Below, one piece after another: positions 46,656 to 56,630 of a stretch of 64,000 bases of DNA. Under the pieces are notes generated by a model, which was not told where the DNA came from, did not search any database, and saw nothing but the letters and a program-made list of their open reading frames with translations. Positions within the stretch are counted from its first letter, which is position 1; each line of letters starts with the position of its first letter. The translations under genes and the position numbers were made by a program. This DNA comes from Symsagittifera roscoffensis (taxonomy: Eukaryota; Xenacoelomorpha; Acoela; Convolutidae). The stretch spans positions 16,061,872 to 16,125,871 of the forward strand of contig NC_087068.1 in the NCBI RefSeq assembly GCF_963678635.1, read 5' to 3'.

Positions 46656-47430
46656 ATGCCTGCGATCAGAGGAAAACCAAAATCAAAAGAAAGAAAGTTT
46701 CTCGAGCAATATTTTGACAAAGTGGCGGGGAAAAAACATTATAAATGAAAACTTTGTGACATAGAACTTCCAGGAATGGTCGATGTGAACTTCCTTTCGA
46801 ATGGCCAGTCCCATTTCAGAGCGAAGCATCGGGACAATTTCGATTCTTTCTTGGCATCATTAGAGAACGGTCAAATGCGGATTTCAGGAACTGGAATAAT
46901 GGTAAATTTGGAGCAAAAAAGCGCCAAGAAGTGAGCATGGCTTTTGTCCAGACATTGCTTCCTGTCAATATTTTCCGAGTCCCTAACATTCGAACGTTTT
47001 TATCAAAACTTATCGAGTACAAAAGTATTCCAGACTATAAAACAGTTGAGAAGGACATTTGCGATATGGTACAGGGGACTCTGCAGAAGCTCAAAAAGGT
47101 TGACTATTATGGATTACAGCTAGATCACTGGACTAACATAAAATGTAAAACAGTTTTACTCGTTTCAATCTCACATTTGAGTAAAGATTGGAAACAAAGT
47201 GTCCAGATAATCGATTTCAAAGAAGTCAATGACTCCAAAGCTATCACAACGGCTACTGAAGTTAACGAAACATTGGAAAACAACTTTCTCGCGATGTAGA
47301 TAAATGCCTTGCCTGGCAAAGTGACAATTGTAACGCTCTGATCGCTGCTTTCAGAAAGTTTCAAGACGGAAACTACGAGTCTATTACCGAACGAGATGAA
47401 ATTCAAAATATCGGCGTAGAACCGTATTGA
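46656..47430 (+). pseudogene. Broken hAT-family transposase
   Basis: Frame 46656-46928 starts MPAIRGKPKSKERKFLEQYF and has the layout of a BED zinc finger (KLCDIEL..SNGQSHFRAKHRDNF), but a TGA sits at 46746, where a zinc-binding Cys is expected, and another stop ends it. The frame then changes and 46931-47299 continues with a typical hAT core: PDYKTVEKDICDMV, then LQLDHWTN, and SISHLSKDWKQ. The C-terminal dimerisation region is not found. Stops plus a frame change mean it is dead. Superfamily call from motif layout only. Confidence 0.75.
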
Positions 47431-48562
47431 ATTAATTATATTTGTTCCAGAAACTGAGTTTAAATCTATTGAGTTTTCTGTTCAACAAAATCATCTATTA
47501 CCAGAGAACTTCGTAAAAAGAAACCACAGCCAATAGATGATTGAAAAATGTAAAAGAACTCAAGGATGCAGCTTTTAAGTTCAATAATTGTTTACAGTTG
47601 GCTTTTTATTCTTAAAGTTATCCCATTTAGAGAAAAACGGATATTTACCTCAACTTTTTATTCCGCGGTGAATTCAAGAGAAGTAAAAAATATGACAGTT
47701 CGGTGCCACGAAAAAGTAAGTATGAAAAATGGGTCCCGCAGATTGAGAAAAATTCAAAAACAATTAACCAAGTGCAAACAATGTTTTCGAAGTTTTTAAC
47801 GCCTAACAATTTTCTTCAGGGATCCATCCTAATTTAAGGGACCCAACTATCATATGTTAACCTAAAAACATAGTCAACATACAAACGAAAACATAACAAA
47901 TAACGCAATGAAAAAAAGATATATGTTTTTTGAAAAAGCTCCAACTTTCGGATTTCAAAGAAAAAAAACATATGACCTTAAAGCTCTCCGCATTTGAAGA
48001 CAAGAAAAAAATGTATGCTTGATACTTTTTGATGAAGTTAATCAATGTAAGAAAACTGGATCAAAAAGTAAGATTTTATTCCCTTGGAAAAAGTGAAAAT
48101 TACAATCCACTTTAAAACTTAAAGTCGATCACGTTTTTCGTGACCTTTACACTTTTGCTATCCGATAGTGGAGTTTGCCTTCCTTTTAACAATGGAAATG
48201 CACTGAACTAAAAAAAAGAAATCACAAGTCAAACAGCGAAAAATCAAAACTGAGCGTGAACAAATTTTAAGACTTTCCTGAAAAAAAAACAGCAAGAACT
48301 ATATAAGAGTACTCACTACGCTCACTACTCTTAATGAATGAAATTGTCAAAGGACAATTTCAATAATTGTTTTTCAAATATTGCAAATAAATGTTTATTC
48401 AATGATTCATTGCAGAGCCCTGAGTAATATCTGACTTAATTGAAACAAATGAATGAAAAAATTAAAATTAAAGACTATTTTGAGGAGGCAAATCGTAACA
48501 CAAAGAGGAAAACTATAAATCAAGCGATTAAAAACTGATACGAAAACAAATACAAAATTTTG
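47431..48562. other. Spacer between the hAT remnant and PIGF
   Basis: 47440-47800 may hold further decayed transposon sequence without recognisable motifs. 48016-48340 is a copy of the AACTGGATCAA..TTATTCCCTTGG family ending ATAAGAGTACTCACTACGCTC. The PIGF 3'UTR lies next to 48562. Confidence 0.45.
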
Positions 48563-49095
48563 CTATACAGCTAATTTGAAACTATAACAGTTTAGACTTC
48601 CATATGCTTTAGTAAAAGTTGTCAGACCGATCATATATCCGACATAAGCTCCAAGCAGACAAGTTCTGGGCCAAGGCTGCCACGCTGTATCCCAGTCCAG
48701 GGGAATCGGAATTGCAAAGAACCATGAGCCAATGCATACACAGATTGAGATGTAAAAGCAAAAAACTTCGTTCACATTGCGCCAATCGCGGATGAAAAAT
48801 ACTCGAATGAAAGTGTTTAAGTGAGATCCGAGAAGCAAAATTGTCGGAAATATTGCCAAGGTAGCCATTAAAACTGACCACGCAAGCGTCAAGTCCGCAT
48901 TGTTTAAAATTTCAGCTCCAAATGCTATAGCGGTTATGTGAAACCCAAACACGGCGACAAAGAAGGAAAAACAAGAGCGCAAAAACGACGAGTACGTAGT
49001 AGTTGAGTGGTTTTCGTTGTTTCTCTTCCGCCTTCTGAAACCACCACCGAAGAAGCTAGCCGAGCTAGCAGAATGCGAAGCTCCTCTATATGACG
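48563..49095 (-). CDS. PIGF: PIGF, last exon: GPI ethanolamine-phosphate transfer subunit
   Basis: ER multi-pass protein that partners PIG-O and PIG-G in adding ethanolamine phosphate to GPI anchors. The exon gives 176 aa to a TAG stop; the acceptor is TGTTTTAG|CG in phase 2 at 49096. The C-terminal core is clear: GSHLNTFIRVFF, then FAIPIPLDWDTAWQPWPRTCLLGAYVGYMIGL, with about four hydrophobic helices. The exon starts with a Ser/Gly-rich, basic stretch (SHSASSASFFGGGF, then RRRKR) that is not a PIG-F helix and probably joins the N-terminal helices. Those upstream exons were not found between 49100 and 56100, so they are either far away or too divergent. Complete human PIGF is 219 aa. Confidence 0.9.
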
Positions 49096-49417
49096 CTAAA
49101 ACAACATTCAGTTAAGAATAGGCTAGTGAATCTTTATAAACATCTTTTTAGATTCACAGTGATTCCTTTGCAGATTTGAACAATGATAGCCGGTTGCAGT
49201 GAAAGTAGCACAGAATGTTCCAACCATACTCTAGAAAATCACAAAAAAGGAGTGCGATAAAAGGATCTGAACAAAATCCCTAAAATTTAAGTACACAATT
49301 CTCTTAGTAAAAGAGGCAAGATGTACAAGTTTTTGTCCAAAAATGGCTTGAAAAAAAAGTATCACGACTTGCATTTCTTCAACTGAAAGCCTATTATAAG
49401 GCTGCTTGCTCCCTTTC

Positions 49418-49714
49418 TTCGCTCGAAATTAGACAAAATCGAAAATATCAAACCCGTTTTTCTCGACACTGGGACAACTTTTTGAAAATTTTTCAATGTC
49501 GTAAGAATTACGACTGAAAGAGCTTTAATATGATATATCACTCGACTCAGACCATTAATTTTTTGTGGTAAATGAATTTGCGTGGGAAAATAATAAATAA
49601 ACACACCCGCCGAATACAAAGCTCCTCTATATTGAATGGTCGGAACAAAAAGCAAAAAAAAAATCACTTGCATTACAATCCTCTCCAACTGGACACAACC
49701 AAAATTATCGCCTG
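49418..49714. repeat. 297-bp direct repeat, left copy
   Basis: TTCGCTCGAAATTAGACAAAA ... CCAAAATTATCGCCTG; nearly identical to 50624-50917. It includes the GATATATCACTCGACTC core and the AATGGTCGGAA end of the dispersed family. Confidence 0.9.
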
Positions 49715-50623
49715 CCCTTTGAAAAAATTCAAATTTTGATTATCATTGTAGCTTTTTTAAGTATCCATACAATGCATGAAAATCTTAGTGGTCCTTAAAT
49801 TGCCTCTGGGTGCCACAATGGGAAAAGCATTTAAAAAATTTTGTAACCTTCAGTAAAAAAAAGGGTCAATTGAAATGGCCCTTCCGTCATGCGAAGGTAC
49901 ATGCACATGTTGGATAGGGCCGTACCAACACTATATAAATACATCGGAAAAATTTTATGAATAAATCAAGTCGTAATGCATCAAGAGAATTGTCAATTAA
50001 AATCTACCCTCCTCGATTCGTGCCATTTTTATTGCCTTCAGAAAATAGAATCATTAAAATCTTGTCAGTCACAAAAAGAAATCACGTACATTTAACAATA
50101 TTTTGCAGGCAGGCCACTTGCATCAGTGCACTAAGTCCAGCAGATAAGTAAGCCGTTTCTTTGGGATACCGAATCCAAGGAAAAGGCAATCCACAGAGTG
50201 GGGAGACATGCAGCAAGACAATTGGACACAACAAAAGGATCACTACATTGGTACACAGCATATCGAATCTTTAAAGAAGCAACGATTACAATCAATACAG
50301 AATAATGATATTTTGAGATTTAACCTTACACTCTTGTTTGGTGTTGCTGATAGAATCTTCATAACAGATCTGAAGGCAGGCCTAGATCTCTTGTCTCACT
50401 GGCTCAGAAATTTGGTCTCAAAAAATTCAGTTGTCCAGAATAAAATATAAGGGGGACGTGATAACGAAGGATTACAAAGTTTGAAAGAAAAACTGACTGA
50501 AATATACCGGAAATTCTTCTATGAAAAAATTACTGAGAGAGATTTATGTACTTGGCGAATCAACTGTGCTTCAAGGATTTCGACTGGAATACGTGATGAA
50601 AGGACTCCTGACTGTATCCTCGG

Positions 50624-50917
50624 TTCGCTCGAAATTAGACAAAATCGAAAATATCTAACCCGTTTTTCTCGACACTGGGACAACTTTTTGAAAATTTTTC
50701 AATGTCGTAAGAATTACGATTGAAATAGCTTTAATATGATATATCACTCGACTCAGACCATTAATTTTTTGTGGTAAATGAATTAGCGGGGAAAAAAATA
50801 AATAAACACACCCGCCGAATACAAAGCTCCTCTATATTTTGAATGGTCGGAAAAAGCAAAAAAAAATCACTTGCATTACAATCCTCTCCAACTGGACACA
50901 ACCAAAATTATCGCCTG
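50624..50917. repeat. 297-bp direct repeat, right copy
   Basis: Near-identical to 49418-49714 with a few substitutions and A-run changes. The ends lack TG..CA, so an LTR reading is not supported. Confidence 0.9.
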
Positions 50918-52029
50918 TGTGACATTCGACCAGAATGTGAAAAATGCAATCTCTGCGAAATTCGAAATTTTAGCAGCGAGCCTTCCGAATTGGCGATTTT
51001 GAGGGATTGGCGACGTTATTTGAACGATGGGACAAAACGTGAAGGTTGAAGGATTCGGGAATTGCTAATTTTTAAATTTTCGAAGTGATTACGTAACATT
51101 TCTGAGAAACGTCAGAAACGTCCATTTTGGCAAAAAGGTCGAAGAAAAACACAACAACATTAGTTGCGCGGACGATAACTACGAGAATCGTGATCAAAAA
51201 ACAACAGCAGATTGCAGGAATAGCAGAGAACGTTCCGAGTTGCAACTATTGTGTCGCTACAATAGTTGCAAGGCCGTTGCAGACAACGGTGAAGGGTGAA
51301 GGACATCCGTCCGGATTACGAAGAAATCAAGATTAACGAGCTTGATTCAGTGGATTCAAGAATCCGGAAGGGTTTCGGAACTGAAACTTGTATTCTTTTA
51401 TATAAACTTTTAGCTTCTTGTCATGTCCTGAATTGAATTTAATTAACAACTGGATTCATTTTGATAAGGATGAGAAGCTAGGAGTTGGGGGAAAGGGTTG
51501 ATCCATCTTCGATGGAGATGATGATTTTTATCTACTGAACAAAAACAATAGTAATATAATAAGTAGTTGTAGCCCTGTTTTTAGGAGTGACCTCGTGGTC
51601 TGGGGATACTGAGACCCAGCCATGAGCTCACTATTTCTGCATGTAATTAAGTTAATTTGAGTGTTTTGACCGAAGCCGAAAGCAGTAACGTTTTTGTCGA
51701 TCCGATGTTAGAAAAGACCACCGAAAGTACTGGCTTGGTAGAGACGGTGAAAAGCATATAAAGCTCTGTTTAGACGTAAGCCAGTCGTCTTAGGACTTAG
51801 TTTTATTTTCCGTCGATATGTATCTTCCGGGCGAATGTTACATAGATGTTTTTATGGCGCTCCTGGGTGTTATTCTTTTTTAACATCATGACCGGCAGAA
51901 CCGTTAACGAGCACTCCACGCCGAGCGGATGCTCACATTAACGCCCTTAATAGGCCTAAACCGCCCGGGCGGAAGGGTAGTTCGGAACGCGGAAGCCTTC
52001 CGGATTACCGTGAATGGCTTTTTAACTTA

Positions 52030-53136
52030 GTTAAGACCGAAAATTCACGAACCAGGAAGGGTGGGGGGATCGGCCATTCCCTCGTTCCCTGAGAGGTTTG
52101 TGACCAAAAACACTTAAAGATATATATAAAACCAAACAAAAAGTAGTATAGTACCCAAGAAAAACAAAAAACATAAAAAATAACCGAAAAACCAAAAACA
52201 GTAAAAAAAAAAGTAAAAAATCAGTAGAAATCATCCCCCCAGACAAGATGTGATCCGACCCCCCGTTTGTTGTTGATAGATATATTGTTGTTACAGGCAT
52301 TTATATCAGTCAGGATTGTTACGATCATTTTTGTAGCCCGTTTGTGAGGCTTGTACTGTAGGGTTATTTGAGCATTTAAGCACGTTAATGATAAATTGCG
52401 CTGAATCCGGAAGGGTCAGCTGATTTGCGCTCAATTCGGAGGGGTCCTGGGAGAAGACTGATCCGGCAAGCAGTACAAGGAGCAACAAGAAGAGGCTCAA
52501 CGACAACAATAATCGACTGTTGGGTATCGTTAACAAATTTCGTATCCCTTTTGGTACAAAAATTAAGATAGTAATCTGTGGGGGGCTCGACAGTGCTGCA
52601 CTGTAGTGACCCTTCACCGAACTGCGAATATCCGAGTTAAGCACATTAAAGCGGATATTAAACAAACCCGGAGGGGTATAGTATTACTAATGTTATTACT
52701 TATATAGCCTATATTAATAGTCTTATATCGTTTTTCAGTGAAAAACAACGAGACAGACCGGTTTTTAGGGTCAAAATAGCGATATTTTGATCCCCCCACA
52801 AGTCGCGATTTTTGAGATATCGATAATTTTTGGAACGGAAAAAAGCACTAAAGAAGTGTGTTACATCGTAATTGCACTACCATAATAGATAGAACAGGTT
52901 AAGTTTAGTTCGGAAGTGGTTGGAACTATTTTGGAACCAAAAACTGAATTTTCGTGATTTTTGAGAAACCGAAACACTAAAAATTCAGAAAATTTTTTGA
53001 AATTTTTGAGTTACAACAGTAAAAATAGTTGTTCGGACAACGTCCACTAGTGAATCTACAAGTTTTGAAACCCGCTACCCGAAAGCCTTCCGGGTTGCAG
53101 AGAAATCGAACTTAACGTGTTTGATTTGGTGGATTC
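52030..53136. repeat. 1107-bp direct duplication, copy 1
   Basis: GTTAAGACCGAAAATTCACG ... TTTGATTTGGTGGATTC. No difference from copy 2 was noticed when reading across, including two ORFs of 89 and 119 codons that are identical in both. Confidence 0.95.
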
Positions 53137-53177
53137 AAACACGTTAAGTTTGATTTGGTGATGTTTGATTTGGTGAA

Positions 53178-54284
53178 GTTAAGACCGAAAATTCACGAAC
53201 CAGGAAGGGTGGGGGGATCGGCCATTCCCTCGTTCCCTGAGAGGTTTGTGACCAAAAACACTTAAAGATATATATAAAACCAAACAAAAAGTAGTATAGT
53301 ACCCAAGAAAAACAAAAAACATAAAAAATAACCGAAAAACCAAAAACAGTAAAAAAAAAAGTAAAAAATCAGTAGAAATCATCCCCCCAGACAAGATGTG
53401 ATCCGACCCCCCGTTTGTTGTTGATAGATATATTGTTGTTACAGGCATTTATATCAGTCAGGATTGTTACGATCATTTTTGTAGCCCGTTTGTGAGGCTT
53501 GTACTGTAGGGTTATTTGAGCATTTAAGCACGTTAATGATAAATTGCGCTGAATCCGGAAGGGTCAGCTGATTTGCGCTCAATTCGGAGGGGTCCTGGGA
53601 GAAGACTGATCCGGCAAGCAGTACAAGGAGCAACAAGAAGAGGCTCAACGACAACAATAATCGACTGTTGGGTATCGTTAACAAATTTCGTATCCCTTTT
53701 GGTACAAAAATTAAGATAGTAATCTGTGGGGGGCTCGACAGTGCTGCACTGTAGTGACCCTTCACCGAACTGCGAATATCCGAGTTAAGCACATTAAAGC
53801 GGATATTAAACAAACCCGGAGGGGTATAGTATTACTAATGTTATTACTTATATAGCCTATATTAATAGTCTTATATCGTTTTTCAGTGAAAAACAACGAG
53901 ACAGACCGGTTTTTAGGGTCAAAATAGCGATATTTTGATCCCCCCACAAGTCGCGATTTTTGAGATATCGATAATTTTTGGAACGGAAAAAAGCACTAAA
54001 GAAGTGTGTTACATCGTAATTGCACTACCATAATAGATAGAACAGGTTAAGTTTAGTTCGGAAGTGGTTGGAACTATTTTGGAACCAAAAACTGAATTTT
54101 CGTGATTTTTGAGAAACCGAAACACTAAAAATTCAGAAAATTTTTTGAAATTTTTGAGTTACAACAGTAAAAATAGTTGTTCGGACAACGTCCACTAGTG
54201 AATCTACAAGTTTTGAAACCCGCTACCCGAAAGCCTTCCGGGTTGCAGAGAAATCGAACTTAACGTGTTTGATTTGGTGGATTC
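53178..54284. repeat. 1107-bp direct duplication, copy 2
   Basis: Offset of exactly 1148 bp from copy 1, separated from it by 41 bp that are themselves small repeats of TTTGATTTGGTG. Confidence 0.95.
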
Positions 54285-54986
54285 CTCAATCCGGAGGGGT
54301 ACAGGTAGCATAGTTTTTTGCAAATTTTTTCAACTAAAGCGTTTTAGATCGGGTCTTTTGCATTGAACTAGAAGAGTATAGGCCTTTTGAGCTCGGATCA
54401 GTAGTTTTTAGGTCGAAAAGAACAGGATTGCGGAAAAAGTTAGGCGGAACCTATAATAGAGAAATTTTTTGACTTTAGAAAAAAGACGTTTTGGTTATTA
54501 ACTTTGAAACTACTAAGCATATCGGGTTGATCTTGGTATCAATAGATCAGAAATTAGCTGAGCTTACTGATAGGGACAAAAATTATTCAAAAAAGTATGC
54601 GTGAAATTTTTGTGAGATTGTTTTTAGCAAAGTCACCAATTTGGGAGGGTAGACCCTTCACGTTTTATAAATCTCTTTTAGAAAAGCCTCTATACCCCTA
54701 CCAAAAGGTAATAGCGGTTGAATAAAGTAACTTTAGGCTGTCCTAGACGAAAAGGGAAGGCTAAAGGCACAGTAAAACCTTAATCGAGCCGAAGTTAGGC
54801 GAGCAATAAGACCCTTCACCGTTAGTGTGAATTGTCGAATAAGAGGCTTAACTTCAATCCGAAGGGGTCTAGGAAAGTAGTACATACCCTTCCTAGTTAA
54901 TTGAAAAAGCAAAATTGCATCAGAGAACGTATCCGGAGGGGTATAGGATGAAAGAAGGAAATCTCCGAAAAGCTACTTTTACAAAA

Positions 54987-55188
54987 CCGGAGGGCTCCCA
55001 ATCCGGAGGGGTCAAAGATTTTTCAAGTTAGGAGGGGTCCGAATCCGGAGGGGTCTTATAGTTGCTCAATTCGGAGCGGTCCAGATCCGGAGGGGTCTAG
55101 TATTGAATAACTCAGAGGGGTCCCAATTCGGAGGGGTCTAGATCTTGTTAGTCCGGAAGGGTCCTATTTGTGCCAATCCGGAGGGGTA
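54987..55188. repeat. Phased array of ten CCGGAGGGGTC motifs
   Basis: Motif starts (the CCGG position or its variant) are at 54987, 55003, 55029, 55045, 55071, 55087, 55112, 55128, 55153 and 55178, so the spacings are 16, 26, 16, 26, 16, 25, 16, 25, 25. Pairs repeat every 41-42 bp. Sequence between motifs is poorly conserved. It lies ~0.9 kb before gag. Confidence 0.9.
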
Positions 55189-56117
55189 TTATTTTATTAG
55201 AGGACTTAGGTAGACGGAAGAAAGACTAAAGTGAGAGGTATTAGGTTATTAGCACACAGGCTAGGTATCAGTGACTGCACTGGTAACTTGCCTTTCAATA
55301 AGAACCAGACCAAAACAAAACAGGTCCGAACTCGGATATTCGCGACACTAAGTCTGTATTAAAAAGAGCGTGATTCATTGGTGTGGATTGTAACATAATA
55401 CGTTTTTGTGAAAAGTGACTGCCCTGAGGATTTTAGTAGGTCTAGTTCGGGCAGTCAGAAGGCAGATAGGTAACACAGTACTCGGTGGGTGCAATAGACG
55501 CCCACTTGAGAAAATTACTGCATTCAAAGTTTTGTCTGTTTGGTGCAGCACCGAGCGGGGAAAGCTTTTTCTTTAAAAGACAAGTTCGACTATTGTACTG
55601 CGACCGACTAAAAGTACATTACACATACGTTTTTTTCATAGAGGCATTAATATTCTGTCATTATATATATATTTTTTGTTTTTGATTTTAAATCAACGTA
55701 AACTGTGCTTGATTGGGTAGTGAGTACACTATCTTTTAAATTGACTGATAACATCATATTTTGCTAGTTTTCGAATCTTACGATCGATAATCGGTTAGTG
55801 TGAATAAATTTTATACAAACTGTACTCTGATAACATACAGGGATTCGTGGTCACTATTTAATAGAATCTTGTGAAATTTTTTGTGTTGTGTCATTATTAT
55901 TGTTAATAAAACTATAAGGTCACTAGCAATCGAGTTAAGTGTATAGGCATTGAGAAGTGACAAATAGAGAATGAGTCTAGACAAGTCAAGGATACCAAAA
56001 ATAGGTAATAGCTCTAGGAAATTCATGCCTGAGGAATAAAGAAAAAAGATGACCGATCCTTTTGTGGATTGGATCAAACAGGCCCGGACCGACAAAGGGT
56101 AGACGGTTTCAGGCAGA

Positions 56118-56630
56118 ATGGTTGAAACGAGAAGTCAGAAGACCTCAGAAGAGCGTAAAAAACTGTTAGAAGTGGAGGTCATTACAGACCATGTCATGAA
56201 CGACAACCAGGAAGTACATGGACTGGAAGGGAGAGGCAGAAGGCTGGCAAGTGAATCTACTCCGGTAGAACAAGGCCATGATTTTGCCACTTCCACCGGG
56301 ACACTGGATCGAGAAGAGATGTCGGAGCTGTCCGACATCTCAACTGAAATAGCGGCAACGAGAAGATCTCCGACAGACAACACTATGATGGCAGGCGGAA
56401 CTGGGAAACAAACAACGTCATCATCGTTCTCAGAAAGAATGAAGAACACCTTCGGAAACATCTTTCCATTCACCATGGGAGGAGGTGCAGGAAACGAAGG
56501 TGAATCCCAGGAGGAAGAGGATGAAGAGGAGCAAGGGACTTTGGATCTCAAGTCAGCCTCAATAGTTCGATCCAGGAGAATGAGGCATACGTCGGAAGAG
56601 AGACTGGAACCATGGACAAATTTGGTGTAG
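56118..56630 (+). CDS. Retroelement ORF upstream of and overlapping Gag
   Basis: 170 codons starting MVETRSQKTSEERK, polar and acidic (a run EEEDEEEQ near the end), with no known fold. It overlaps the next ORF by 19 nt; the next is in the -1 frame. It may be the N-terminal extension of Gag cut off by a frameshift, or a true short ORF. The acidic, Ser-rich composition continues into the following ORF, which favours the former. Confidence 0.6.
   Translation: MVETRSQKTSEERKKLLEVEVITDHVMNDNQEVHGLEGRGRRLASESTPVEQGHDFATSTGTLDREEMSELSDISTEIAATRRSPTDNTMMAGGTGKQTTSSSFSERMKNTFGNIFPFTMGGGAGNEGESQEEEDEEEQGTLDLKSASIVRSRRMRHTSEERLEPWTNLV

Larger units (their letters stand above)
49096..51299. other. Repeat-rich interval upstream of the PIGF exon
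   Basis: A copy of the GATAGCCGGTTGCAG..GATATATCAC family starts near 49185. Two 295-bp direct repeats (49418-49714 and 50624-50917) bracket 909 bp of otherwise unrecognised sequence with short ORFs that match no family known to me. From 50930 the sequence becomes less AT-rich and begins to resemble the repeats of the next interval. Confidence 0.5.
51300..56117. other. Repeat region preceding the retroelement gag, with iterated CCGGAGGGGT motifs
   Basis: About 20 copies of a 12-15-bp motif of consensus ATCCGGAGGGGTC (variants CGGAAGGGT, TTCGGAGGGGT) lie between 51361 and 55188. It also contains a 1.1-kb direct duplication and several blocks sharing GGATTC, TTAACGTGTTTGATT and AAGCCTTCCGG. 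The short ORFs here are not conserved and are doubled only because the DNA is. It may be the 5' LTR/leader of the element that follows, but without the 3' LTR I cannot mark boundaries or a primer-binding site. Confidence 0.5.

Noticed and set aside
47566..47799. 77-codon plus-strand ORF after the hAT remnant
   Set aside because: No recognisable hAT C-terminal motif and no acceptable splice context; left as unexplained spacer.
49418..50917. Small LTR element with 295-bp LTRs
   Set aside because: No TG..CA ends, no visible target duplication and no recognisable retroelement protein in the 909-bp interior.
52031..53947. Pairs of 89-, 119- and 61-codon ORFs on the minus strand, identical in both copies
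   Set aside because: Identity comes from the DNA duplication itself; the ORFs overlap one another, lack known motifs and lie in motif-rich non-coding repeat.
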